From positions 1 to 36,881 of the IMG/VR virus record IMGVR_UViG_3300017605_000853: a DNA stretch of 36,881 bases; one strand, given 5' to 3'. Origin of the DNA: a virus. The notes beneath the pieces were generated by a model. That model searched no databases, was not told where the DNA came from, and saw nothing but the letters and a program-made list of their open reading frames with translations. Positions 6,791 through 12,303 of the stretch are shown piece by piece. Position numbers and translations under genes: made by a program. The number at the start of each line of letters is the position of its first letter. Position 1 is the stretch's first letter.

Positions 6791-7290
6791 TGGCGCGCCC
6801 CCTTCCGCTCGGCCGCCGTTCGCTGGCGCACGTGCTCGCGCCATGCGGCGCGCGCCTGGGCGAGGGCGAGGTCACGGTGCGAGTCGGCTTCGGGCCCGTG
6901 CTCGCGCGACATGCGGGCCCGCTCGGCCAACGTCCAACGCGCGAGCGCGTGCTGTTCGCACCCGAACCGGAAGAAGGGCGCGCCGTCCACGGTTTCGAGG
7001 GTCCAGCCGTAGTGCCCACGACCGGAGACGATGAGGGTAGCATGCGCGCCCACGCTGGCGTGCTCGCCCACGCTGGCGCGCTCGCCCACGCTGGCGTACT
7101 CGCCCACGCTGGCGCGCTCGCCCACGCTGGCGCCCTCGCCCACGCTGGCGCCCTCGCCCACGCTGGCGTACTCGCCCACGCTGGCGCGCTCGCCCACGCT
7201 GGCGCCCTCGCCCACGCTGGCGCCCTTGCCCACGCTGGCGCCCTTGCCCACGCTGGCCGTCGGATGCACACTCGCACTCGGATGGATCAT
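6787..7290 (-). CDS. hexapeptide-repeat (left-handed beta-helix) protein
   Basis: A 167-residue early protein. Residues about 2-78 contain twelve consecutive copies of A-S-V-G-x-x (x-x mostly EG, ER, EY or KG), the hexapeptide rule of left-handed beta-helices. Three turns of such repeats make a prism face, so this could form about four coils. The C-terminal domain contains HYGWTLETVDGAPFFRFGCE and HALARWTLAE, seen in other phage hexapeptide proteins where a Gly-Cys-Glu/His segment follows the helix. Acyltransferases use this fold, but no catalytic histidine loop is visible in the repeats, so enzyme activity is not claimed. ATG at 7290 overlaps the upstream stop as ATGA and has the CACGAAAGGG box 6 nt away. 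Confidence 0.8.
   Translation of the reverse strand: MIHPSASVHPTASVGKGASVGKGASVGEGASVGERASVGEYASVGEGASVGEGASVGERASVGEYASVGERASVGEHASVGAHATLIVSGRGHYGWTLETVDGAPFFRFGCEQHALARWTLAERARMSREHGPEADSHRDLALAQARAAWREHVRQRTAAERKGARQ
7040..7258. repeat. 18-bp tandem repeat array coding hexapeptides
   Basis: About twelve contiguous 18 bp units of the form cgcccacgctggcgNNct (plus strand), differing mainly in the codons for the two variable residues. It codes for the ASVGxx repeats. Near-identity at the DNA level suggests recent expansion and possible length variation. It is not a CRISPR array: there are no spacers. Confidence 0.85.
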
Positions 7291-7391
7291 TTCTTTCCCT
7301 TTCGTGTCAACGCTTCCAGGATGAGGCACGCGAGGGCGAGGATCGCCACGACGGCGCCCACGACGCTCGCACCTTGCTCTCTTTCGTTCAT
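7287..7391 (-). CDS. tiny membrane protein (34 aa)
   Basis: A 34-residue ORF: a charged start (MNEREQG), one hydrophobic segment (ASVVGAVVAILALACLILEAL) and a basic tail (TRKGKK), which is positive-inside topology for a single-pass protein. ATG at 7391; the stop overlaps the next ATG as ATGA. The predicted promoter would start transcription within a few bases of this ATG, so the mRNA might be leaderless, or the true transcription start may lie elsewhere. Function unknown. It is accepted because of its composition and the overlap with the next gene. Confidence 0.5.
   Translation of the reverse strand: MNEREQGASVVGAVVAILALACLILEALTRKGKK
7297..7306 (-). promoter_or_regulatory. CACGAAAGGG initiation box (hexapeptide gene)
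   Basis: Third copy of the shared box (GACACGAAAGGG), 6 nt before the ATG at 7290 and inside the coding end of the 34-residue gene. Confidence 0.55.
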
Positions 7392-7398
7392 GCTCCGG

Positions 7399-7427
7399 AG
7401 CATACCACGCGGGTTGCCAAAGTGCAA
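7399..7427 (-). promoter_or_regulatory. sigma70-like early promoter
   Basis: Leftward TTGCAC (7422-7427), 17 bp spacer, TGG-TATGCT (-10 at 7399-7404 with an extended -10 TG). It sits at the head of the early operon in the only long gap of the left half. Match is moderate: TTG plus extended -10 and TATxxT. It would let host RNA polymerase transcribe the early genes. Confidence 0.5.
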
Positions 7428-7529
7428 GACAAACACGCGAACAATAGCGCGCATTGTGCATCGTCGCCCGCATTGTGCACCGCGACCGATGTCGGCATCG
7501 GTCACAAGCGCTTGTCGGTACTGGAGTTG

Positions 7530-7569
7530 AAACGCAAAACGCCACGCCGAGGTCGATCGGCATGGCGTT
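7530..7569 (-). terminator. rho-independent terminator at the end of the late operon
   Basis: Read leftward: AACGCCA-T-GCCGA, 6 nt loop, TCGGC-G-TGGCGTT (13 positions with one mismatch, 7538-7569), followed directly by TTGCGTTTC. It separates late genes coming from the right from the early promoter. Confidence 0.65.
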
Positions 7570-7710
7570 CGCATCGCGCGCGTGGGCGCGATATCGCGCG
7601 GGCGGGCGCGGGATTAGGACGCGCGCGGGCGCGCGAGGGGCACGGGGGGGATCTGGCGCGGCTGCGAGTGCGTATACCCGCTCGTGAACCTGCGCCGCGA
7701 AAACGTCCCG

Positions 7711-7863
7711 TTAGGGCGGCGTAAGGGCGGCCCGCACGATCGCCGCCGCCACCGGTCGCCCCATGAGCTCCAGCAGGCCCGCGATCCGCTCGAGGTCGTA
7801 CGCCTCCACTCGCACCTGCCCCAACCACTTCCCGTCCGGCGCCTTCAGGTCCAGGACGATCAC
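7711..7863 (-). CDS. hypothetical protein (50 aa)
   Basis: Last gene of the late operon. Short alpha/beta protein: KWLGQVRVEAYDLERIAGLLELMGRPVAAAIVRAAL. GTG at 7863 overlaps the upstream stop as GTGA, which decides the start; a longer in-frame stretch is the shadow of the neighbour. No family recognised. Confidence 0.5.
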   Translation of the reverse strand: MIVLDLKAPDGKWLGQVRVEAYDLERIAGLLELMGRPVAAAIVRAALTPP

Positions 7864-8147
7864 GCCCTCACCTGCAGTTCCTCCCCGTCCGCCAGCTCGA
7901 GCGTCAGGCGCACGAAGCCCGTGCACTCGCCCGCGGCCCTCACCCGGTACCGGCTCTCGTACCCCAGGCACCGGTCCTCGGCCTCGGCCACGATCCGGCA
8001 CGTGGTGTTCAGCATCCACTCCACCGCCTTCCGGCTCGAGCCGAAGACGTTCACGACCTCCGGGTCTCGGGGGTCGGACGGGTCCCGGGTCAGGATCACG
8101 GACGTGCCCCCGTCGTCGCGGGGCAGGGTGCGCAGAGTGACGATCAT
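7860..8147 (-). CDS. hypothetical protein (95 aa)
   Basis: Unrecognised soluble protein with a beta-rich start (IVTLRTLP, TSVILTRDPSD), a central PEVVNVFGSSRKAVEWMLN helix and a beta-rich end (YRVRAAGECTGFVRLTLELADGEEL). ATG at 8147 preferred; a TTG two codons earlier (8153) is also possible. Stop overlaps the next GTG. Position beside the tandem paralogues may imply a virion-related role, but nothing in the sequence shows it. Confidence 0.55.
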   Translation of the reverse strand: MIVTLRTLPRDDGGTSVILTRDPSDPRDPEVVNVFGSSRKAVEWMLNTTCRIVAEAEDRCLGYESRYRVRAAGECTGFVRLTLELADGEELQVRA

Positions 8148-8169
8148 CGTCAAGTCTACCCGACCCGCC

Positions 8170-8661
8170 TCAGCCCGGCAAGAGCATTCCGGACAGGCTG
8201 GGGAGGACGGAGTACGAGTCCCCGGCCGCCGCGTTGTCCACGCGCAGGGTGAGGGTCGTGATCTGGCTCTCGCTCCCCAGCAGTACCAGGCCGTCGGGGA
8301 GGCACTCCCGGAACTGCTGCCCGGCCGTGCCCGCGTCCAGGCTCATCCCGGCCGAGAACTCGTACCGGCGCGTCTGGCCGGCGGTGGTCGTGTTGAAGGC
8401 CAGGCACACGCACGTGGCCCCGTTCGGGTACGTGATCGTGAGGCGCGGGCGGCGAGTGTTCACGGTCGCGCTGCAGGCGAGCTCGAACCCGAACCCGAGC
8501 AGGAGGAGGGACGGGAACGCGGGCAGGGCCCACGGGAAGCGCGTCGCGCCCGGGATCGCGGGGGCCCACTCGAGGGTCAGGTCCACGTTCGGCTGGCCGG
8601 ACAGGGCCCCGCCCACCGTGTTGCGCTGGCGCGTGATCCAGGTGAAGTCGGCGACGGTCAC
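8170..8661 (-). CDS. tandem paralogue 1 of a beta-rich late protein family (163 aa)
   Basis: One of three adjacent related genes. Shared landmarks, in order: FPWALPAFPS (about residue 42), a beta strand LLLGFGFELACSA, RRPRLTITYPNGA, TRRYEFSAGMSLD, CLPDGLVLLG, TLTLRVDNAAAGDS and a C-terminus ending in MLLPG. All-beta character and late location suggest a virion surface or decoration component, but no named family was recognised. GTG at 8661 overlaps the stop of paralogue 2 as GTGA. The RYE and DNxxAGD landmarks are conserved in the other copies, so the relationship is visible at protein level although DNA identity is low. Confidence 0.65.
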   Translation of the reverse strand: MTVADFTWITRQRNTVGGALSGQPNVDLTLEWAPAIPGATRFPWALPAFPSLLLLGFGFELACSATVNTRRPRLTITYPNGATCVCLAFNTTTAGQTRRYEFSAGMSLDAGTAGQQFRECLPDGLVLLGSESQITTLTLRVDNAAAGDSYSVLPSLSGMLLPG

Positions 8662-9167
8662 GGCAGGAGCAGGTGCGTGCGCAGGGTGATGGGCCCGAGG
8701 ACGTCCCCGGCCTGGAACCCGTTGATCGTGATGAGGAGCTGGCCCTCGCTCGTGCCCACGAGCCCGGGCAGGAGCATGAACCCGCGCGGGAGGGGCTCGC
8801 GGTACACGCTCGCGCCCGTGACCGTCGTGTCCAGGGCGTACCCGACCGCGCACTCCCACCGGCGCGAGAGGCCCGCGAGCTGCGTCCCGGACGACAGCCA
8901 CTCCGTGAAGGCCCCGTTCGGTTGCGTGAGCTGCAGGCGGAGACGGCGCGTGCCGGCCACGGCGGACGTCACGATCGTGAGCCCGACCCCGTAGATCAGG
9001 TGCGTCGGGTACTCGGGCAGCGCCCAGGGCAGGCTCGAGCCCTCCAGGAGCGGGTCGGGCGAGTGCGGGATGAAGGCCGTGCCCCCGCCCGGGTTGAAGA
9101 CCTCCGGGTCGTCGGTGAGGCCCACGGCCTCGTGCCCGCGCACGACCCAGTTGATGCCGATGGACAT
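8658..9167 (-). CDS. tandem paralogue 2 of a beta-rich late protein family (169 aa)
   Basis: Middle copy of the triplet. Landmarks parallel to copy 1: LPWALPEYPT, IYGVGLTIVTSA, RRLRLQLTQPNGAF, SRRWECAVGYALD, PLPRGFMLLPG, LLITINGFQAGD and terminal THLLLP. It is closest to copy 1. ATG at 9167 follows the stop of copy 3 by one base, so coupling is likely; no strong ribosome site is seen. A mostly beta protein with a conserved Pro-rich WALP element is consistent with a virion component. Function unknown. Confidence 0.65.
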   Translation of the reverse strand: MSIGINWVVRGHEAVGLTDDPEVFNPGGGTAFIPHSPDPLLEGSSLPWALPEYPTHLIYGVGLTIVTSAVAGTRRLRLQLTQPNGAFTEWLSSGTQLAGLSRRWECAVGYALDTTVTGASVYREPLPRGFMLLPGLVGTSEGQLLITINGFQAGDVLGPITLRTHLLLP

Positions 9168-9168
9168 G

Positions 9169-9630
9169 CTACGGGAGGAACACGCGCCCGCGCACGGCCA
9201 CGCGCACGATCGTGTCCCCGGTCTGCCGGTTGTCGAGCTGGAACTCGAGCCGGTGCCCGGGCAGGAGGATCAGGCCCTCGGCCCACGGCTCGAGGAGGAG
9301 GGTGCCCGGGCCCGTGAACGCGCGAGGGTCCGCGCCCGCGCGCTGGAACTCCACGCGCCGGGAGAGGGAGGCCGCGACGGTCGCGCTCGAGTGCCGGACC
9401 ATCTCCGCGCCGCCGGCGTTCTGGAGGGACACGGACACGCGCCGGTTGGCCGTGACGCTCGAGGTAGTCACCTCCGCGAACGCGGCCACGATCTCGAGGA
9501 CCTTCTCCGAGTCCTGGAAGGACGCGGGCAGGTCCAGGGGCCAGCGGAAGCCCACGGGCGCGGGAGGGACCGGGGGGGCCGTGTCGAAGGCCACGAAGTG
9601 CTGGCCCAGGAACTCGACCGCCCAGGTCAT
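9169..9630 (-). CDS. tandem paralogue 3 of a beta-rich late protein family (153 aa)
   Basis: First-translated and most divergent copy of the triplet. It retains WPLDLPASF, NRRVSVSLQNAGGA, SRRVEFQRAG, PWAEGLILLPG, LEFQLDNRQTGD and terminal GRVFLP in the same order and spacing as copies 1 and 2. An N-terminal segment VAFDTAPPVPPAPVG is proline-rich. ATG at 9630 overlaps the upstream stop as ATGA. Function unknown; a structural role is inferred from composition and position. Confidence 0.65.
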   Translation of the reverse strand: MTWAVEFLGQHFVAFDTAPPVPPAPVGFRWPLDLPASFQDSEKVLEIVAAFAEVTTSSVTANRRVSVSLQNAGGAEMVRHSSATVAASLSRRVEFQRAGADPRAFTGPGTLLLEPWAEGLILLPGHRLEFQLDNRQTGDTIVRVAVRGRVFLP

Positions 9631-9833
9631 CGACGGCCGCGCTTGTACGTGACCTGCGTGGAGCGGGTGCCCGTGCCCAGGCGGCTCTCGCCCTGGGTGC
9701 CCCCGAGGACGGCTTCGCGCGTCTCGGGCCGGGTGAAGGTCACCATGCCGCGCCGTTCTCGCTCGCGAGCGCGCTCCTGGCGATGGGCGAGGATCTGGTC
9801 TTCGGACATGGAGACTCGGGTCTTGTTGGCCAT
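9627..9833 (-). CDS. small basic hypothetical protein (68 aa)
   Basis: Highly charged small protein: helix SEDQILAHRQERARERERRG, then a Thr/Gly-rich basic tail ending in TYKRGRR. ATG at 9833. Stop overlaps the start of tandem paralogue 3 as ATGA. No family recognised; DNA or RNA binding is conceivable from charge only. Confidence 0.55.
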   Translation of the reverse strand: MANKTRVSMSEDQILAHRQERARERERRGMVTFTRPETREAVLGGTQGESRLGTGTRSTQVTYKRGRR

Positions 9834-9837
9834 GGGG

Positions 9838-9978
9838 CTACTTGCGCTTGCGGGGAGGGGGGACGTACCGCTGGGGCGAGCTCGAGCGGGACTGCTCGAC
9901 CACGTGCTTGGCGGCGGGCTGCTTCGCGCCGTTCACGGGCGGGCAGGGGATGGACAGGGGGACGCGCTTCAGGTTCAC
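9838..9978 (-). CDS. small basic hypothetical protein (46 aa)
   Basis: Short Pro/Lys/Arg-rich protein (VNLKRVPLSIPCPP ... YVPPPRKRK). GTG at 9978 overlaps the stop of the membrane-protein gene as GTGA, which supports this start over a longer shadow reading. No family recognised. Confidence 0.45.
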   Translation of the reverse strand: MNLKRVPLSIPCPPVNGAKQPAAKHVVEQSRSSSPQRYVPPPRKRK

Positions 9979-10181
9979 CGGCGGGAGTTCCGATCGAGGG
10001 TCTCGCGCAGCTGGGTCAGCTCGCGCAGGACGCTCTCGTGCTGGGTGGTCATGAGGGATCGGAGGAGCTCGAGCTCGTTCCGGTGGATCAGGTCCGGGTG
10101 CTGGTGGTGCTGGGCCCAGAACCACACGCCCACGCCCGACACCAGGCCGGACGAGAGGGACAGGACGAGTTCGAGGGGCAT
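9975..10181 (-). CDS. single-pass membrane protein with coiled coil (holin or inner-spanin candidate)
   Basis: A 68-residue protein: residues about 3-24 form a membrane segment (LELVLSLSSGLVSGVGVWFW), followed by a charged helix with heptad-like leucines (ELELLRSLMTTQHESVLRELTQLRETL). This layout fits small late-phage membrane proteins, either a one-helix holin-like protein or an i-spanin (Rz-like). ATG at 10181 overlaps the upstream stop as TGATG. No overlapping Rz1-type lipoprotein gene was found. It is the best lysis candidate in the window, but the assignment is inferred from topology and position only. Confidence 0.55.
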   Translation of the reverse strand: MPLELVLSLSSGLVSGVGVWFWAQHHQHPDLIHRNELELLRSLMTTQHESVLRELTQLRETLDRNSRR

Positions 10182-10468
10182 CACGGGGTGGGGAGGAAGT
10201 GACCGTGCCCGCCCACGGCCACGGGCGTCTGGTGCCCGGGGGCCTGGAGCATGTTCCCGCTCCCGCTCCCCCCGAGGAACATCATCCGGACCAACTGCTG
10301 GTCCCACGCGTCGTGCTGGCGCAGGAGGGCCGTGAGGGGCCCGTCCTCGGCCCCGGCGGCCGCACCGCTCCCCACGCTCGGTGCGCCCATGGCCGCCATG
10401 AGCTCGCTCAGGGACGGCGCGCGCCCAAGGTGCGAGTACAGGATCCGGCAGAGTTCGAGGGGGTCCAT
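10181..10468 (-). CDS. hypothetical protein (95 aa)
   Basis: Unrecognised late protein. N-terminal helix (DPLELCRILYSHLG) and SLSELMAAMG, a Gly/Ala/Ser linker, then DAWDQQLVRMMFLGGSGSGN and a Gly/His/Pro tail (VAVGGHGHFLPTP). ATG at 10468. Stop shares one base with the next ATG. Function not inferable. Confidence 0.6.
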   Translation of the reverse strand: MDPLELCRILYSHLGRAPSLSELMAAMGAPSVGSGAAAGAEDGPLTALLRQHDAWDQQLVRMMFLGGSGSGNMLQAPGHQTPVAVGGHGHFLPTP

Positions 10469-10472
10469 GGGG

Positions 10473-10760
10473 TCAACCGGTCCTGCGGTGCAGGCGGTCG
10501 AAGAGGTCGGGGTTGTCGATGACGAGGTACACGATGGCCTTCTCGAGCTGACGCACGGTGCGCTCGGACAGGCGGTGATCGATCTGGTGCAGGGCCTCGT
10601 GCACCAGGGTGCTCAGGGCCCGCACTCCCTTCAGTCCCGGGTCCACCCGGATCGCGCGCTTCCCGCGCCTGGGCTTCCGGCTGTCCCCCAGGTAACCACC
10701 TGGGACCGGCCGGCGCAGGACGGGCACATTCACGGAGCGGGGCAGGCGGTCACGCTTCAT
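10473..10760 (-). CDS. small HExxH zinc-metalloprotease-like protein
   Basis: 95 residues. Residues 50-58 (STLVHEALH) contain an HExxH zinc-binding motif (His54, Glu55, His58), followed by a helix (SERTVRQLEKAIVYLVID) where Glu73 could be a third ligand. Small SprT-like phage proteins with 'L-x-T-L-x-HE-x-L-H ... L-x-E-x-x-V ... L-x-x-A' look the same. The first 45 residues are basic and Pro-rich, with weak beta signals. ATG at 10760. It overlaps the 3' end of the upstream gene by 11 bp. The substrate is unknown; maturation protease or DNA-protein processing are both open. Confidence 0.65.
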   Translation of the reverse strand: MKRDRLPRSVNVPVLRRPVPGGYLGDSRKPRRGKRAIRVDPGLKGVRALSTLVHEALHQIDHRLSERTVRQLEKAIVYLVIDNPDLFDRLHRRTG

Positions 10761-10980
10761 GGTCCATCCCCTCCCGGGGTTCGTACAGGTTCGGGTTGAT
10801 CTCCAGGTCCACGAACCCGTCCTCCCTCTCGATCAGGACCATGGTCCCGTCTGATATCCTGGCCAGGAGGAGTCGGACCAGCTTGGGCGCTAGGGTCCTC
10901 TCGGTCCCTGTATTGGATAGGTGGGAGGTGGGGGAGGTGGGGGAGGTGGGGGGACTGGGGTGGATCTCGGGGTTCTTCAT
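10750..10980 (-). CDS. hypothetical protein with PTS-repeat N-terminus (76 aa)
   Basis: Residues 7-18 are a low-complexity SPPTSPTSPTS run, coded by a gggaggtgg tandem repeat; then comes a compact beta-rich part (KLVRLLLARISDGTMVLIEREDGFVDLEIN). ATG at 10980. It overlaps the next gene by 11 bp. Family not recognised. A similar PPTSP-coding stretch occurs in the homing endonuclease gene near 34.2 kb. Confidence 0.6.
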   Translation of the reverse strand: MKNPEIHPSPPTSPTSPTSHLSNTGTERTLAPKLVRLLLARISDGTMVLIEREDGFVDLEINPNLYEPREGMDHEA

Positions 10981-11114
10981 GGGGAGATCCTACCCCGGGG
11001 GTCCTCTCGGGGGGTCCTTCCTCCCGGGATTCCCCCGAGGGGGCGGAGGGGGAATCGGGGGAGGCGGGGGGGCTTCGGCCCCGCTTGCTCTATAGGGCCG
11101 GCCGGAGAGGGTTA
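10981..11114. other. 134 bp GC-rich intergenic region with hairpins
   Basis: Contains a GGGGC-TTCG-GCCCC hairpin on the plus strand (11069-11082, an exceptionally stable UUCG tetraloop), an adjacent CTATAGGG (11090-11097, plus strand) and further G/C runs able to pair (TCGGGG with CCCCGA). No U-tract follows on the minus strand. It may carry promoter or processing signals; none is certain. Confidence 0.4.
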
Positions 11115-11546
11115 CTACCGAGGAATGCGGGCGATACTGTCCTCCGCAGAGGACACCTCCCCGGTGGCCACTCGGTGCACCCTGGCGAAGGCCTGGCCCC
11201 ACGCCGGGCCGTGGTCCGAGGAGTCCCCCAGGCCCCCGTCCCAGACCAGGACGTGGCCGAGTTCGTGCTCGAGCACCATCCACTTCCCGGCCGGGTCCAG
11301 GTCCGCCCGGATCAGGACCACGTAGACGTCGTCCGAGGGCCAGGATTGGCCCAGGAGGCCGCGCTCGGCCAGGTCTTCGGAGTCCTGGATCCAGACAGGC
11401 TTCGAGAGGCCCAGGGACTCCACGAGGTACGCGGCCTGGGACGCGATGACAGGGCCCGCGTCCAGGATCACGTCCCCGCGCGGGACGCTCGCGCACGCGG
11501 CCAGGGACAGGGCGAGGGCGACGAGGAGGAGCTTGAGGGTTTTCAT
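11115..11546 (-). CDS. putative lipoprotein zinc metallopeptidase
   Basis: 143 residues. The N-terminus MKTLKLLLVALALSLAAC is a classic lipoprotein signal with lipobox LAAC (Cys18). The mature part contains VVLIRADLDPAGK and the zinc motif VLEHELGHVLVWDGG (His94, Glu95, His98) followed by DHGPAWG, where His112 is a likely third ligand 13 residues on, as in metzincin- or SprT-like proteins. Expected in the cell envelope. ATG at 11546. It is divergent from the plus-strand cassette starting 45 bp away. Late location could mean envelope attack or lysis, or superinfection exclusion; neither is shown. It differs from the other HExxH protein by its export signal. Confidence 0.7.
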   Translation of the reverse strand: MKTLKLLLVALALSLAACASVPRGDVILDAGPVIASQAAYLVESLGLSKPVWIQDSEDLAERGLLGQSWPSDDVYVVLIRADLDPAGKWMVLEHELGHVLVWDGGLGDSSDHGPAWGQAFARVHRVATGEVSSAEDSIARIPR

Positions 11547-11591
11547 GGGATTCGGGTGGCCCCGGGCAGGGGCGGACGGTACACTTGGAGC

Positions 11592-11813
11592 ATGAGCGAC
11601 TTCAGCAACGACGACTTCCACAAGGCCTTCCTGGTCCTCCTGGGCGGGGCCGTCACCCACCGGGGCGTGAACATGGCGGACGAGGGCGCGTACCGCGCCA
11701 CGTGCGACAACATCGAGGGCCTCGCGAAGGCCGCGGCGAGGGTCATGGCCAAGTACCCCACGGGCGCCTCGCGCGCCCTGAAGGCGTCCACGACGAAGGA
11801 CGGCGGCCTGTGA
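11592..11813 (+). CDS. rightward cassette gene 1 (73 aa, unknown)
   Basis: First of three plus-strand genes. The protein is helical and well composed: SNDDFHKAFLVLLGGAVTHRG, AYRATCDNIEGLAKAAARVMAKYP. ATG at 11592 with GGAG 4 nt upstream. Its stop overlaps the GTG of gene 2. No family recognised. A real gene is supported by the ribosome site, the GTGA chain through all three genes and better composition than the antisense frames. Confidence 0.7.
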   Translation: MSDFSNDDFHKAFLVLLGGAVTHRGVNMADEGAYRATCDNIEGLAKAAARVMAKYPTGASRALKASTTKDGGL

Positions 11814-12001
11814 GCGCGGCCGCCATGTTGACGTACGGCCTCATCCTGGGGGCCGTGATCGCCCTGGTGTGGCTCGAGATAGTGCGCGCGCCCATGCTCG
11901 AGGAAGACCCCCTGGAGGGGACCATCGAGCTCTCGGAACGGACCGAGAGCGGGAAGCTCATCGACGCGGCCTACCGGCGCGCGGAGGAGACGGAGCTGTG
12001 A
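11810..12001 (+). CDS. rightward cassette gene 2 (63 aa, single-pass membrane protein)
   Basis: Starts with GTG at 11810, overlapping gene 1 as GTGA. Residues about 6-25 (MLTYGLILGAVIALVWLEIV) are a membrane segment; the rest is an acidic helix (LEEDPLEGTIELSERTESGKLIDAAYRRAEE). Likely an inner-membrane protein with a cytoplasmic or periplasmic acidic tail. Not recognised as a named holin or spanin, though size and topology would allow either. Confidence 0.65.
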   Translation: MSAAAMLTYGLILGAVIALVWLEIVRAPMLEEDPLEGTIELSERTESGKLIDAAYRRAEETEL

Positions 12002-12303
12002 CCGACCCCGTCCTCGGCCCGCGCGGCGTGCCCCTCATCGGGCAGACGAACTCGATCCCGATGGGCGTCCAGCTCACGGGCCTCGAGACCCCGAAGGGCA
12101 TCGCCCTCGAGTCCCGCCGCGAGCGCTTCATCCTGGCCGCCCTCGCGGCCATCATGACGCGCGAGTCCTCTACGCTCGCGAGCGCCCCGATGCTCGGCCG
12201 TCTCGCGGTGAACGCGGCGGACGCTGCCCTTGCGGCGATGGACGCCCCGTCTGCCTCGACAGCCAACCCGGAGGGGATCCTCCCTTCGGGCGCAAAGGGT
12301 TAG
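11998..12303 (+). CDS. rightward cassette gene 3 (101 aa, unknown)
   Basis: GTG at 11998 overlaps gene 2 as GTGA. The N-terminus is VLGPRGVPLIGQTNSIPMGVQL, the middle is helical (ALESRRERFILAALAAIM) and the end Ala/Ser-rich. The last 134 bp overlap, tail to tail, the C-terminal coding of terminase on the other strand. Both frames stay open through the overlap, so one of the two C-termini may be shorter in reality. No family recognised. Confidence 0.6.
   Translation: MTDPVLGPRGVPLIGQTNSIPMGVQLTGLETPKGIALESRRERFILAALAAIMTRESSTLASAPMLGRLAVNAADAALAAMDAPSASTANPEGILPSGAKG

Larger units (their letters stand above)
7392..7710. promoter_or_regulatory. 319 bp control gap between late and early operons
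   Basis: The longest gene-free stretch. From right to left it holds a GC-rich part with a 14 bp perfect palindrome (GCGCGATATCGCGC, 7586-7599), a leftward terminator (7530-7569), a 12 bp palindrome ACAAGCGCTTGT (7504-7515), an 18 bp inverted repeat ACCGATG-tcgg-CATCGGT (7485-7502), two direct copies of CGCATTGTGCA (7450-7460 and 7469-7479, 19 bp apart) and the promoter at 7399-7427. The elements look like operators of the early promoter. No gene was found within it. Confidence 0.6.

Noticed and set aside
7040-7258. Regularly spaced repeats that resemble a CRISPR array
   Set aside because: Units are contiguous 18-mers without spacers, and they translate as ASVGxx hexapeptides in a real gene.
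7374-7724. Plus-strand open frame across the control gap
   Set aside because: No ribosome site, poor composition and overlap with terminator, palindromes and promoter.
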